DNA of 64,000 nucleotides from Candidatus Methylobacter oryzae (lineage in GTDB: Bacteria > Pseudomonadota > Gammaproteobacteria > Methylococcales > Methylomonadaceae): assembly GCF_003994235.2 (NCBI RefSeq), contig NZ_RYFG02000112.1:1-64000 (forward strand), in the 5' to 3' direction. The position numbers and the translations under genes are program-made. This document shows positions 52,237-62,740 of this stretch, piece by piece. The first letter of the stretch is position 1, and every line of letters starts with the position of its first letter. A model generated the notes under the pieces. The model was not told the origin of the DNA. It was given only the letters and a program-made list of their open reading frames with translations, and did not search any database.

Positions 52237-55060
52237 ATTGCCTATGCTCGCCATTGCCGGCTACGTTTTCGACGCAACGGCCGCACAGTTCGGGATGCTC
52301 TGCATGTTGACCGACATCAGGCCGCTGATGCCAGCAACGTACGCATTTTTCATGCCCGGAAACAACGACTTTCAATTTAACGCCTTCAATTTCAGTCTGA
52401 ATAGCTTCTTCGGAAGCATTATCCTCAGTCATAACCGCAGCATTCGAGGTAATGAAGATAAAACGCAATTCATCCGACAATTGATTTAACACATCAAAAA
52501 ATTCGGCATTGCAATACAGTTCGAGTTCTGCATTCAGTGAAGAGCCGATATCGCCTTTGGTCCGGCTTTTTTCCAGTTCTTTACCCACAGCCGCCCGGAC
52601 TGCCATTATTTTTTGCCAGCACTCGCGATTCAGGGCCGCATCGTCGTCCAGCTTGACCAAGCCCGAATACCAGGTTTCCAAAAATACCGACTCGCTACGC
52701 TTACCCGGCATGTATTGCCAGATTTCATCGGCGGTATAACTGATAATAGGCGCCAACCAGCGAGTCAGCGCCTCAAGCACATGATACATTGCGGTTTGCG
52801 CCGAACGCCGCGCCAAGCCGTCGGCTTTGGCGGTGTATTGACGATCCTTGATGATGTCCAGGTAAAATCCGCCCAAGTCAATCACGCAAAAATGATGCAC
52901 TTTTTGGTAAATATGCTGGAATTGATAGGTTTCATAGGCAGTTTTAACTTCCTCCTGCAATGTAAACGCCCTATCCATAACCCAACGATCCAGCGCCAAC
53001 AAATCCTTATTGTCGACCAAATGTTGCTCAGGATCGAAATCGTCCAGGTTAGACAGCAGGAAACGCGCGGTATTTCTTAAACGGCGGTAGCCGTCCGAAG
53101 TACGCCGTAAAATCTCGTCCGATACGCTCATTTCGCCACGATAATCGGTCGAAGCAACCCATAACCGTAACACATCGGCACCAAGGTCTTTCATGACCGA
53201 TTGCGGGGCAACGACGTTGCCTTTCGACTTGGACATTTTCTTGCCGTCAGCATCGACGGTAAAACCGTGTGTCAGAACGGCTTTGTAAGGCGCCACTTCG
53301 TTCATCGCGACCGAAGCCAGCAATGACGACTGGAACCAGCCTCGGTGCTGGTCGGAGCCTTCCAAATACAAATCGGCCGGAAAGTGCAATTGCTCGCGCT
53401 TTTCCAGCACGCAGGCGTGAGTCACGCCGGAGTCGAACCAGACGTCCAGCGTATCGTTGATTTTTTCGTATTGCCCTGCTTCATCGCCTAACAATTCTGC
53501 TGCGTCCAGCTCGAACCAAGCATCGATGCCTTTTTGCTCGATGCGTTCGGCCACTTGCTCAACCAGTTCAGCCGTGCGCGGATGCAATTCGCCGGTTTCT
53601 TTATGAACAAAAAACGCGATCGGTACGCCCCAAGTACGTTGACGGGAGATACACCAATCAGGCCGCCCTTCCATCATGCTTTCAATACGCGCCTGCCCCC
53701 AATCGGGAATCCAGGTTACACGCTTGACTTCGTTCAATGCCTGTTCGCGCAGCTTGTTTTTATCCATTGAGATAAACCATTGCGCCGTGGCCCGGAAAAT
53801 AATCGGGGTCTTATGCCGCCAGCAATGCGGATAGCTGTGCAAAATCGCCTCGTGATGCAGCAATTTTCCTCGTTGTTCCAGCACTTCCAAGACATGGGCA
53901 TTGGCGTTAAACACATGCTCGCCGGCAAACAGCTCGGTATTCGGAAGAAAAACGCCGTCGTTGCCGACCGGGTTATCGACCGGCAAACCGTATTTCAAGC
54001 CGACTACATAGTCGTCCTGGCCGTGGCCCGGCGCTGTATGTACCGCACCGGTACCGGCATCGGTAGTAACGTGATCGCCGAGAATAATAGGCACTTGCCT
54101 GTCGTAAAAAGGATGGCGCAATAACTGATGCTCTAAAGCTGCGCCTTTACAATAAGCAATAACATGATAATTTTCGATGCCATAACGCAGCATCGCATCT
54201 TTGAGCAATGCTTCGGCAACGACCAATCGTTCTTTTTCGCCGTCTTTTTCGCATTGCACTACCGCGTATTCCAAATCCGGGTTTAACGCAACGCCCTGAT
54301 TCGCCGGCAATGTCCAAGGAGTAGTTGTCCAAATGACCACCGATAACGGCCCGTAACCATCATGCTCAGGCACATGATGGCATTGATTCAAAAATCCATC
54401 TTCATCGACAACCAGAAACCGCACATCGACAGCAGGCGAATGTTTATCTTCATACTCGACCTCCGCTTCCGCCAGTGCCGAACCGCAATCGGTACACCAA
54501 TGCACAGGCTTGGCACCTTTTGCGATATGGCCGTTCCGGCTGATTTTGCCCAATGAACGAACGATATCGGCTTCAAACGCAAAGTCCATCGTTAAATAAG
54601 GATGATCCCAATCGCCCAAAATACCAAGACGGATAAACGCCTCTTTCTGGATATTGACCTGCTTGCCTGCATACTCGCGGCAAGCTTTACGGAATACGGC
54701 CGGAGAAACTTTAACGCCTGCTTTGCCGACTTTTTTCTCTACCTGTAGCTCAATCGGCAAACCGTGACAATCCCATCCCGGCACATAAGGTGCATCGAAA
54801 CCGCTTAATGACTTGGATTTAATGATGATGTCTTTCAACACTTTATTAACTGCGTGGCCGATGTGAATTTCGCCGTTCGCGTACGGAGGGCCGTCATGCA
54901 GGATAAATTTTGGCCGTCCGGCAAATTCCTTTCTGATCTTATTATATAGATCCATTTCATTCCATTTTTTCAGGCGTTCCGGCTCGCGTTGCGCCAGATT
55001 GCCTTTCATAGGAAATGCGGTATTGGGTAAATTCAGTGTTTTTTTATAATCCATCGTCAT
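52229..55060 (-). CDS. ileS: isoleucyl-tRNA synthetase
   Basis: A 943-residue class Ia synthetase. It shows [16 protein letters not shown] (HIGH), the CP1 editing domain with [16 protein letters not shown] and [20 protein letters not shown]-type [12 protein letters not shown], the anticodon-binding helices and the C-terminal zinc cluster ([10 protein letters not shown] and CGRCVENV). The ATG at 55060 begins [20 protein letters not shown]. It follows ribF. Confidence 0.98.
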   Translation of the reverse strand: MTMDYKKTLNLPNTAFPMKGNLAQREPERLKKWNEMDLYNKIRKEFAGRPKFILHDGPPYANGEIHIGHAVNKVLKDIIIKSKSLSGFDAPYVPGWDCHGLPIELQVEKKVGKAGVKVSPAVFRKACREYAGKQVNIQKEAFIRLGILGDWDHPYLTMDFAFEADIVRSLGKISRNGHIAKGAKPVHWCTDCGSALAEAEVEYEDKHSPAVDVRFLVVDEDGFLNQCHHVPEHDGYGPLSVVIWTTTPWTLPANQGVALNPDLEYAVVQCEKDGEKERLVVAEALLKDAMLRYGIENYHVIAYCKGAALEHQLLRHPFYDRQVPIILGDHVTTDAGTGAVHTAPGHGQDDYVVGLKYGLPVDNPVGNDGVFLPNTELFAGEHVFNANAHVLEVLEQRGKLLHHEAILHSYPHCWRHKTPIIFRATAQWFISMDKNKLREQALNEVKRVTWIPDWGQARIESMMEGRPDWCISRQRTWGVPIAFFVHKETGELHPRTAELVEQVAERIEQKGIDAWFELDAAELLGDEAGQYEKINDTLDVWFDSGVTHACVLEKREQLHFPADLYLEGSDQHRGWFQSSLLASVAMNEVAPYKAVLTHGFTVDADGKKMSKSKGNVVAPQSVMKDLGADVLRLWVASTDYRGEMSVSDEILRRTSDGYRRLRNTARFLLSNLDDFDPEQHLVDNKDLLALDRWVMDRAFTLQEEVKTAYETYQFQHIYQKVHHFCVIDLGGFYLDIIKDRQYTAKADGLARRSAQTAMYHVLEALTRWLAPIISYTADEIWQYMPGKRSESVFLETWYSGLVKLDDDAALNRECWQKIMAVRAAVGKELEKSRTKGDIGSSLNAELELYCNAEFFDVLNQLSDELRFIFITSNAAVMTEDNASEEAIQTEIEGVKLKVVVSGHEKCVRCWHQRPDVGQHAEHPELCGRCVENVAGNGEHRQYA

Positions 55061-55119
55061 AACAATTAAACTCGGCAAAAATCTTTATCATCAGAGATGA
55101 TGTGTATGCCGCCAACCGG

Positions 55120-56100
55120 TCAGAAACCGGCGCGGCGATCACCAGAAACGGTGTCCATACTGCTAGCGTACATGGAGCTCAGAGCAGCTTTGGCCGCAGC
55201 CACATCTTTTACAATCTGGGCTTTAAGCTCATCTAGTGACTGAAACCGCATTTCATCCCTGATCTTTTGTTTGAAATGCACTTCGACATAACGCCCGTAA
55301 ATTTCTTTATCAAAATTAAATAAGTGAGCTTCCAATATAACCTTTGAACCACCATCAACCGTAGGCCGGGTACCTACATTCGCAACACCTTCAAACTCGC
55401 AACCGTCAATACCGGTCATGGTTACGGCAAATACGCCGTTAACAGGAGCGTTTTTTCTAAACATCTGTATGTTGGCAGTGGGATAGCCAATAGTCCGCCC
55501 TCGTTTGTCGCCATGAGCCACCCGTCCGCAAACAGAATAGCAATAACCCAGCAATTTTTCAGCCAAAGCCAAATCGCCGCTTCCTAACGCATCCCTGATC
55601 AAGGTACTGCTCACTCGAAGCCCGTCTACTTGATAAGACCCGGTGTCTTCCACATCGAAGTTAAATAACTTGCCCTTATCCTTAAGCATCGCGAAATTGC
55701 CGCGTCTGGCCTTGCCAAAATGAAAATCATCGCCAACCACCAGATGTTTTACATTCAACTTTTTTACCAAAACATCTTCAATGAACTGCTCTGCATCACA
55801 GTTGGCAAAGTATTGATTAAATCGTAATATCAGCAAATCATCAATGGGTAATTCAGAAAACCGGATCACTTTCTCGCGCAAGCGCATTAGCCTCGACGGC
55901 GCATTTTCTCCCAGAAAATACTCCAACGGTTGCGGCTCAAAGGCCATGGCGACAACGGGCAGCGCTAATGCCTTACCTCGCTCAGCCAGCTTTTTTATTA
56001 CTGCTCTATGCCCTAAATGCAATCCGTCAAAATTTCCGATCGTCAATACACAACCGTTTCTTAACGGTTCCAAATGAGATAATCCTCTAATAAGACGCAT
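55120..56100 (-). CDS. ribF: bifunctional riboflavin kinase/FAD synthetase RibF
   Basis: A 326-residue enzyme making FMN and FAD. The N-terminal adenylyltransferase has VLTIGNFDGLHLGHRAVI and VVGDDFHFGKARRGN; the C-terminal kinase has GRTIGYPTANIQ and ANVGTRPTVDGG. The final residues (ASSMDTVSGDRRAGF) exceed the usual end and look acquired. It heads the ribF-ileS-lspA operon, the conserved order. Confidence 0.96.
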   Translation of the reverse strand: MRLIRGLSHLEPLRNGCVLTIGNFDGLHLGHRAVIKKLAERGKALALPVVAMAFEPQPLEYFLGENAPSRLMRLREKVIRFSELPIDDLLILRFNQYFANCDAEQFIEDVLVKKLNVKHLVVGDDFHFGKARRGNFAMLKDKGKLFNFDVEDTGSYQVDGLRVSSTLIRDALGSGDLALAEKLLGYCYSVCGRVAHGDKRGRTIGYPTANIQMFRKNAPVNGVFAVTMTGIDGCEFEGVANVGTRPTVDGGSKVILEAHLFNFDKEIYGRYVEVHFKQKIRDEMRFQSLDELKAQIVKDVAAAKAALSSMYASSMDTVSGDRRAGF

Positions 56101-56184
56101 GAATGTAGTAAATTCAAAAAGGTTTTATTCTACCATGGGTAGCTATAGCGTGAACTAAATCATCCTAACCGAATTGTTGTACTC

Positions 56185-56216
56185 AAAAAAAAAGCCCGGT
56201 GGAATCCCACCGGGCT
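56185..56216 (-). terminator. terminator after the lipoprotein gene
   Basis: The minus strand AGCCCGGTGG and CCACCGGGCT form a perfect stem, followed by a run of T (complement of 56185-56192). It ends the Lpp-like transcript. Confidence 0.92.
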
Positions 56217-56241
56217 TTCTATTTTGTAAATCAGTAATGAT

Positions 56242-56520
56242 TTATTTCAGCATTGATTTTTTGAACATGCTGTCCAATTTGCTGTTTGTGTCTTGAGCAT
56301 ATTGAGCTGCACGGTTAGCAGCTGCTTCAGCAGAAGCAGCTTGAGCAGAAGCAGAATCAGCAGCGCTTTTTGCACTAGCTGCATCAGCAGATGCTTGAGC
56401 AACTGAAGTTTTCAAACCGTCAATTTGTGATTGCAGGTTTTCTACGTCTGAAGTGCTTGCGCAACCAACAGCCAAGCTAGCAACCAAAGCAACCATTGAT
56501 AATTTCATTACTTTTTTCAT
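56242..56520 (-). CDS. alanine-zipper (Lpp/OprI-like) lipoprotein
   Basis: A 92-residue outer-membrane lipoprotein. The signal ends at Cys20 (SLAVGC). The rest is an Ala-rich heptad coiled coil (VAQASADAASAKSAADSASA) like OprI/Lpp. It ends in KKSMLK, with a C-terminal Lys that could be bound to peptidoglycan. AGAAGGA precedes the ATG and a strong terminator follows, as for an abundant transcript. It is next to an L,D-transpeptidase that may attach it. Confidence 0.88.
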   Translation of the reverse strand: MKKVMKLSMVALVASLAVGCASTSDVENLQSQIDGLKTSVAQASADAASAKSAADSASAQAASAEAAANRAAQYAQDTNSKLDSMFKKSMLK

Positions 56521-56603
56521 ATTATTTTTCCTTCTTAAAGTGATTACAACAAAAAAACGCTACTAGCTTTAATTCTGCACTGTTTTTAAATTATTTTCCA
56601 GTT

Positions 56604-57146
56604 TTATTTTATTTTTACGACTGTTCCTTTGTCCAACCATTGACTCAAATGATCAATTTGCCCGTTAGTCAACGCAATACATCCATGCGTCCAATTCATT
56701 GATTTATGAATTTTTTCATCCGCTCGACCTAGGCCATGAATACCAATTCTCCCGCCTAAAGGCGTATTTTGCGGCGGCACCTGATGAGCCCGGTGAGCAC
56801 TTATAATACTGTTGTAGGTTGCTTGGTTGATGACCCCCTGCTCCAAGGCTTTTTGAGCATCGTCAGCAGACGGGTAAGTCAAACCGAAGAACTTTCGGAA
56901 AGAACTATTCTCACCAACCCAACCTATTCTGTAATCCCCAAAAGGCGTAATGTTATCGCCCTGATGACTTTTAAATCCGGCGCCTCCTCGACCAATGGCA
57001 ATATCATTTATGGTGTCAATCGTTTGTTTACCTTTTTTGACCTCAATAGTCAGCGCTTTTGTGTCGACCAAAAGCCAAACATCGTCATCAGCAATGACCG
57101 AAAAAGAAAACAAACTAAAACACAGCAATAAATAAATTCGCGACAT
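56604..57146 (-). CDS. L,D-transpeptidase (YkuD domain)
   Basis: A 180-residue exported protein with a signal peptide to about Ala19. The YkuD domain has His137 (GIHGLG) and the catalytic motif HGCIAL with Cys156. It makes 3-3 cross-links or anchors lipoproteins to peptidoglycan. Ala replaces the usual Arg after HGC-I, a small departure. It is divergent from pgm and followed by the Lpp-like gene. Confidence 0.9.
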   Translation of the reverse strand: MSRIYLLLCFSLFSFSVIADDDVWLLVDTKALTIEVKKGKQTIDTINDIAIGRGGAGFKSHQGDNITPFGDYRIGWVGENSSFRKFFGLTYPSADDAQKALEQGVINQATYNSIISAHRAHQVPPQNTPLGGRIGIHGLGRADEKIHKSMNWTHGCIALTNGQIDHLSQWLDKGTVVKIK

Positions 57147-57209
57147 AAATGCTCTACACTAGATAAGAATTTTGGTGTACTTTAGTCACCAGGTTAATTG
57201 TCGAATTAA

Positions 57210-58853
<1,644 letters not shown>

Positions 58854-58879
58854 ATAAATATCCATCGGAAAAACATCAA

Positions 58880-58923
58880 ATTTTACTTTGCCGCCGAGCA
58901 AGGCATTATGCCTCAAGTAAAAT
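58880..58923. other. nested stem-loop after pgm
   Basis: Outer arms ATTTTACTT (58880-58888) and AAGTAAAAT (58915-58923) are a perfect inverted repeat enclosing AGGCAT-T-ATGCCT (58901-58913). It may end pgm transcription, but there is no T run. Confidence 0.7.
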
Positions 58924-58946
58924 AACAAATTCCGGCTATCCCCGTT

Positions 58947-58990
58947 GCCATATCATCAGGCCGCATGAAACTATGGGCAGATGATATGGC
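58947..58990. other. second inverted repeat after pgm
   Basis: Perfect 11-bp arms GCCATATCATC (58947-58957) and GATGATATGGC (58980-58990) with a 22-nt loop. It may be an operator or RNA structure just before the next gene. Confidence 0.7.
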
Positions 58991-59078
58991 GATATAAATG
59001 AAGCCAAGCTTCTTCACTTTATTAAAACCAAGAACAAAATTATCGGTCTTAAGAGCCTCCATACGGAAAAAGCCAATC

Positions 59079-59993
59079 ATGAGCGAAAATAGACGATCAC
59101 ATGAAGCCTTAAGCCTTAGAACTTTTTTCGACGATCAAATTCGCCACCTGCAAGAGCTAGTCCACGGCCTGAGCGATCACATCCACGAGGAAGAGCAACA
59201 GACGGAGGAAGACCGGCAAATTATCGAAAGTTTCGTTGATGGCTCGAACAGCAAAATGCGCGCCGTAGACGATTACTCTGATAAATTAAGAGGGCATGTG
59301 CAGGGCCTGTATAAACATGTACTCCAGATTGCCGATGAGATTCCCCCGCCCATCGACTTGAACCGGGATGCATTTATTACGGATCCTCTCGTCAACACCC
59401 TGTTCGTACTTAACAAAGACATCGACAAACTGTTCAGTACCGATCCCGATTTAGATACTTATTTACGCACGCACAGTAAATATCAATTCCCCGTAGTGTA
59501 TGCCCTGTTAACTGCCTGTAAAACCGAAAAGCACACGTTGGGCATGAGTATGCAGGGAGACATGGTTATTCACGACGTACCTCAGCAAGCGGTCAATTTC
59601 TCCTCGCACAAAATTCATATACCTTGCGCCAGCCTTGAAGAACTAAGCGCCGCACTAAAAAATTATCTGTTCCGCCGCGTAGTAACGCTGACCAAGCAGG
59701 AGATGACGTCGCGCATGGCTAATCAACTTTTTAATACCGACCATGTTTCTTACGAATCTCGAGTAGCAAGCCTGGCTAACCCGGAAGTTTATCTGAATAC
59801 CTTGGTCGAATATCTCGCCCCCCCAGCCAAACTGTTAAGCATTGACAAGTCTCATTTCAGGCTCAGCAAGCTGGGCATCAAATTAGACCGCGACGACAAA
59901 CAGAGCGCGAATGAGTTTGATATTCACGAGCTGATATGGGCCAACAGCATCAGAAACGTGGTATTGCAAGTCGCCTACACTCGCTCAAACTAA
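59079..59993 (+). CDS. uncharacterised protein
   Basis: A 304-residue protein from the ATG at 59079. An in-frame ATG at 58998 would add 27 basic residues; neither has a strong ribosome site. It is charged and mostly helical: a coiled-coil-like N-terminus (IHEEEQQTEEDRQIIESF) and a conserved-looking core (LRTHSKYQFPVVYALLTACK). No TM segment, signal peptide or known motif is seen. It is convergent with the ZIP transporter gene (12 bp apart). Confidence 0.65.
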   Translation: MSENRRSHEALSLRTFFDDQIRHLQELVHGLSDHIHEEEQQTEEDRQIIESFVDGSNSKMRAVDDYSDKLRGHVQGLYKHVLQIADEIPPPIDLNRDAFITDPLVNTLFVLNKDIDKLFSTDPDLDTYLRTHSKYQFPVVYALLTACKTEKHTLGMSMQGDMVIHDVPQQAVNFSSHKIHIPCASLEELSAALKNYLFRRVVTLTKQEMTSRMANQLFNTDHVSYESRVASLANPEVYLNTLVEYLAPPAKLLSIDKSHFRLSKLGIKLDRDDKQSANEFDIHELIWANSIRNVVLQVAYTRSN

Positions 59994-60005
59994 AACGCCG
60001 CCGGC

Positions 60006-60842
60006 CTAAACTTCCATATGATGCGCGATGCCGTGCAACGAACAGATCAGCAACACGCCCATGGCAATCAACGCAATCTGTTGCAATGACGTTTTCGTGT
60101 CGGTTTTTTTATGTAGTGACGGTATCAAGTCGGCCACCGCGATATAGATAAAGCTTGAGGCTGCCAACGCCAGAAAATACGGCAGCTTATCATGCAAATC
60201 TTCCAATCCGAAATAAGCCAATACGCCGCCCAAAACCGTCGTTAAACTGGCGAGCATATTGTAAAAAAGCGCTTTGCTTTTGGAGTAACCGCTGTGCAGC
60301 AAAATAGCAAAATCACCCACTTCTTGAGGAATTTCATGCGCCGCAACGGCCAAGCTTGTCACTATGCCGAGTTGCACATCGGTCAAAAACGCAGCCGCTA
60401 TTAAAACACCATCGACAAAATTATGAATGCCGTCACCAAGAATAATCAGCGCACCGGCCGACCTGGCCATGCCGTGACTGTGGCTATGCGCATGAGCATG
60501 AACGTGCTCATGGCCGTGTTCGTCTTCATCGCCATGCGCCTCACAGTCACCCGAATGACAGTGGCGCCAAATCAGTAATTTCTCCAGCACAAAAAAACCA
60601 AGCACGCCCGCCAGTATCGTTCCCGATAACGACTGAAACTGCTCGGGCTTAATTGCTGAAAAAGCCTCGGGAATCAACCCCCAAAAAGCAACTGCCAATA
60701 ATGCACCAATCGCAAAACTGATCCCATGCGGCAGCACCGCATTTCTGCGATGATCCGGCAACAATAGAAAAACTGCCGCCGCCATGACACTTAAGATGCC
60801 GCCGATTGCGGTAAAGATGACAATTAATATCAGTAAATCCAC
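60006..60842 (-). CDS. ZIP family metal transporter
   Basis: A 278-residue inner-membrane protein with about eight TM helices. The metal site is in HNFVDGVLIAAAF (TM4) and HEIPQEVGDFAILLHSG (TM5). A His-rich loop (about 92-118, HGHEHVHAHAHSHSHG) lies between TM3 and TM4, as in zinc-transporting ZIPs. It likely moves zinc or a related divalent ion; direction and selectivity are not readable. It is 4 bp after pgeF, hence in the rluD-pgeF operon. Confidence 0.9.
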   Translation of the reverse strand: MDLLILIVIFTAIGGILSVMAAAVFLLLPDHRRNAVLPHGISFAIGALLAVAFWGLIPEAFSAIKPEQFQSLSGTILAGVLGFFVLEKLLIWRHCHSGDCEAHGDEDEHGHEHVHAHAHSHSHGMARSAGALIILGDGIHNFVDGVLIAAAFLTDVQLGIVTSLAVAAHEIPQEVGDFAILLHSGYSKSKALFYNMLASLTTVLGGVLAYFGLEDLHDKLPYFLALAASSFIYIAVADLIPSLHKKTDTKTSLQQIALIAMGVLLICSLHGIAHHMEV

Positions 60843-60846
60843 TACT

Positions 60847-61689
60847 TTAAACTCTCCAAATTAGCGTAGCCATACGCCCTGTTTCTTTATCCCGGCGATA
60901 AGAATAAAAACGTTCATGTTCGGTGACGGTACAAAAACCGCCACCGTAAACCCTATCGACGCCTAACCGAGCCAGATCAATCCGAGCCAGCTGGTAAATA
61001 TCGGCCAACCACTTACCGTTGCTTTGTTGTTTAAAAGCCGTTGTGAATGTTAACGACTTCTCCAAAAACGCATCCCGCACTTCCTGGCCTACCTCAAAGC
61101 AATCGGGACCGATTGCAGGCCCCAGCCAAACCAGGACACCGGTGCTTGTCATTGCCGTTAGCGTATTGCCGATCACACCGGCCAGCAATCCTCGCCAACC
61201 CGCGTGAATCGCGGCCACCTGCCCACCGTCAGCCGTGCAAACCAGCAATGGCAGACAATCCGCCGTCAGCACTGCGCAGACAACGCCCGACTCCGCCGTA
61301 TAACTGGCATCGGCTTGCTGCAACGGTTCGGCTGCTAGCGCCTGTACCGCCCGGTTACTGTGTATTTGCTCCAGCCAAACCGGCTCACTCGGCAAGTCCA
61401 GCATCGCCTTGATGGTCTGACGGTTTTGCCTGACTAAATCCGCGTCATCGCCGACATGCATAGCCGGGTTAAGACTGGCATAAGCGCCGCAGCTCGCGCC
61501 GCCGGTTCGCAACGTAGTCGCCGCATGCACATTGGCCGGTGCGGGCCAATCCGGCGTCAGCCAATGTTTATACCCAAAGGGCATAAATTTCGTTTGAGCG
61601 GGCAAACCGCTCAACTCAGCTTTATACCCAGAGGGCATAAGTTTCGTTTGAGCAGACAAGCTGCTCAACTCAGCTTTAATCCCGCTCAT
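60847..61689 (-). CDS. pgeF: purine nucleoside phosphorylase-like PgeF (YfiH), with N-terminal repeats
   Basis: A 280-residue copper/zinc protein of the YfiH/laccase-domain family, involved in peptidoglycan editing. The normal domain starts at HWLTPDWPAPANVHA (residue 42) and has VLTADCLPLLVC, AAIHAGWRGLLAGVI and GPAIGPDCFEVGQEV, with Cys/His metal ligands. Residues 5-40 are two in-frame 18-residue family 1 repeats (KAELSSLSAQTKLMPSGY and KAELSGLPAQTKFMPFGY). No ATG exists between the repeats and the domain, and the ATG at 61689 overlaps the rluD stop by 14 bp. The repeats are therefore probably translated; initiation at the internal TTG of HWLTP is not excluded. Confidence 0.93.
   Translation of the reverse strand: MSGIKAELSSLSAQTKLMPSGYKAELSGLPAQTKFMPFGYKHWLTPDWPAPANVHAATTLRTGGASCGAYASLNPAMHVGDDADLVRQNRQTIKAMLDLPSEPVWLEQIHSNRAVQALAAEPLQQADASYTAESGVVCAVLTADCLPLLVCTADGGQVAAIHAGWRGLLAGVIGNTLTAMTSTGVLVWLGPAIGPDCFEVGQEVRDAFLEKSLTFTTAFKQQSNGKWLADIYQLARIDLARLGVDRVYGGGFCTVTEHERFYSYRRDKETGRMATLIWRV
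61570..61623 (-). repeat. family 1 repeat, copy 3, in pgeF
   Basis: The second (inner) tandem unit: 54 bp, 18 codons, encoding KAELSGLPAQTKFMPFGY. Stem arms TTGAGCGG and CCGCTCAA are as in copy 1. Confidence 0.93.
61624..61677 (-). repeat. family 1 repeat, copy 4, in pgeF and at the rluD stop
   Basis: The first tandem unit: 54 bp, encoding KAELSSLSAQTKLMPSGY. Stem arms are TTGAGCAG and CTGCTCAA, a compensated change from copy 3. It supplies two bases of the rluD TAA stop, in the same register as copy 2 at lspA. Confidence 0.93.
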
Positions 61690-62620
61690 TTTCCGCCAAC
61701 GCCTCCAGCAACCGTGTCATATCGTCCGGCAACGGCTGTTCCCACTCCATGTATTCATCGGTCACGGGATGTACTAAGCCCAGCTTGGCCGCATGCAAAG
61801 CCTGACGTTTGAAACTGCGCAATTCTTTTTCCAGGCGCTCGCTACAATCCGGCGGCATTTGAAAACGTCCGCCATAAACCTGATCGCCCAACAGCGGAAA
61901 ACGGATATGCGCCATATGCACCCTGATCTGATGGGTTCGGCCGGTTTCCAGCTTAACCCGGATCAGCGTATGACGGGCAAAGCGCTGGACGACCCGGTAG
62001 TGCGTCACCGCAAACTTACCGTTTTCCTTAACTGTGTAACGCTTGCGATCGGTCGGATGCCTGCCGATAGGCTCATCGACCGTACCGCCTGCCGTCATTC
62101 TTCCCTTCGTGATCGCCAGATATTCGCGATTAATATCCCTGTCCTGCAACTGCTGCGTCAGGCTGTTATGGGCTTGCAACGTTTTTGCAATCATCAGCAA
62201 GCCGCTGGTTTCCTTGTCGATTCGATGTACGATGCCAGCTCTTGGCAAAGTTTCCAGATTAGGATCGTGATTCAGCAGAGCGTTCAACAAAGTACCGCTC
62301 CAGTTTCCTGCCGCAGGATGCACGACCAAACCGGCCGGTTTATTCACAATCAAAAGGCTGTTATCTTCATAAACAATATCCAAAGGAATCTCTTCGGCTT
62401 CGGATGTAATCACAACTTCCGCCTCGGCATCCAACGTTATTGTCTCGCCGCCTTCAAGCTTGTCTTTTGCTTTAAGCGTCAAACCGTTAACTTGTACGCG
62501 TCCGGCTTTAACCCAAATTTGCAGCTTGCTGCGTGAATAATCGGTAAACAATTCGGCAAGTATTTGATCCAACCGCATACCGGCCATTTCAAATGGCACT
62601 TCTTCCGTTAATCTTGTCAT
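61676..62620 (-). CDS. rluD: 23S rRNA pseudouridine synthase RluD
   Basis: A 314-residue enzyme making pseudouridines in helix 69 of 23S rRNA. An S4 RNA-binding domain (about 12-75) is followed by the catalytic domain with HRIDKETSGLLM (catalytic Asp), KGRMTAGGTVDEPIGRHPTD and RVKLETGRTHQIRVHMA. Its stop is formed at the edge of a family 1 repeat. It is divergent from bamD, as is common in gammaproteobacteria. Confidence 0.96.
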   Translation of the reverse strand: MTRLTEEVPFEMAGMRLDQILAELFTDYSRSKLQIWVKAGRVQVNGLTLKAKDKLEGGETITLDAEAEVVITSEAEEIPLDIVYEDNSLLIVNKPAGLVVHPAAGNWSGTLLNALLNHDPNLETLPRAGIVHRIDKETSGLLMIAKTLQAHNSLTQQLQDRDINREYLAITKGRMTAGGTVDEPIGRHPTDRKRYTVKENGKFAVTHYRVVQRFARHTLIRVKLETGRTHQIRVHMAHIRFPLLGDQVYGGRFQMPPDCSERLEKELRSFKRQALHAAKLGLVHPVTDEYMEWEQPLPDDMTRLLEALAENERD

Positions 62621-62652
62621 AACAAGTTCTTCTGATTAACCCATTGTTAAGT

Positions 62653-62658
62653 TATACT
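62653..62658 (+). promoter_or_regulatory. -10 element, probable bamD promoter
   Basis: TATACT at 62653-62658 with a weak -35 (TTCTGA) 17 bp upstream, about 85 bp before bamD. Confidence 0.4.
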
Positions 62659-62667
62659 CGCCGGATT

Positions 62668-62700
62668 CCCAAGCCATCCGAAGTATCGCAGTTATATCCA
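62668..62700 (-). repeat. degenerate family 2-like fragment between rluD and bamD
   Basis: The minus strand AACTGCGATACTTCGG resembles GATTGCGATACTTCGG at 31660-31680 next to murD. It is short; homology is plausible but not proven. Confidence 0.45.
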
Positions 62701-62740
62701 GCGAGAAAAACCCCTTATATTACAGCGTGTCGTTAGTACT

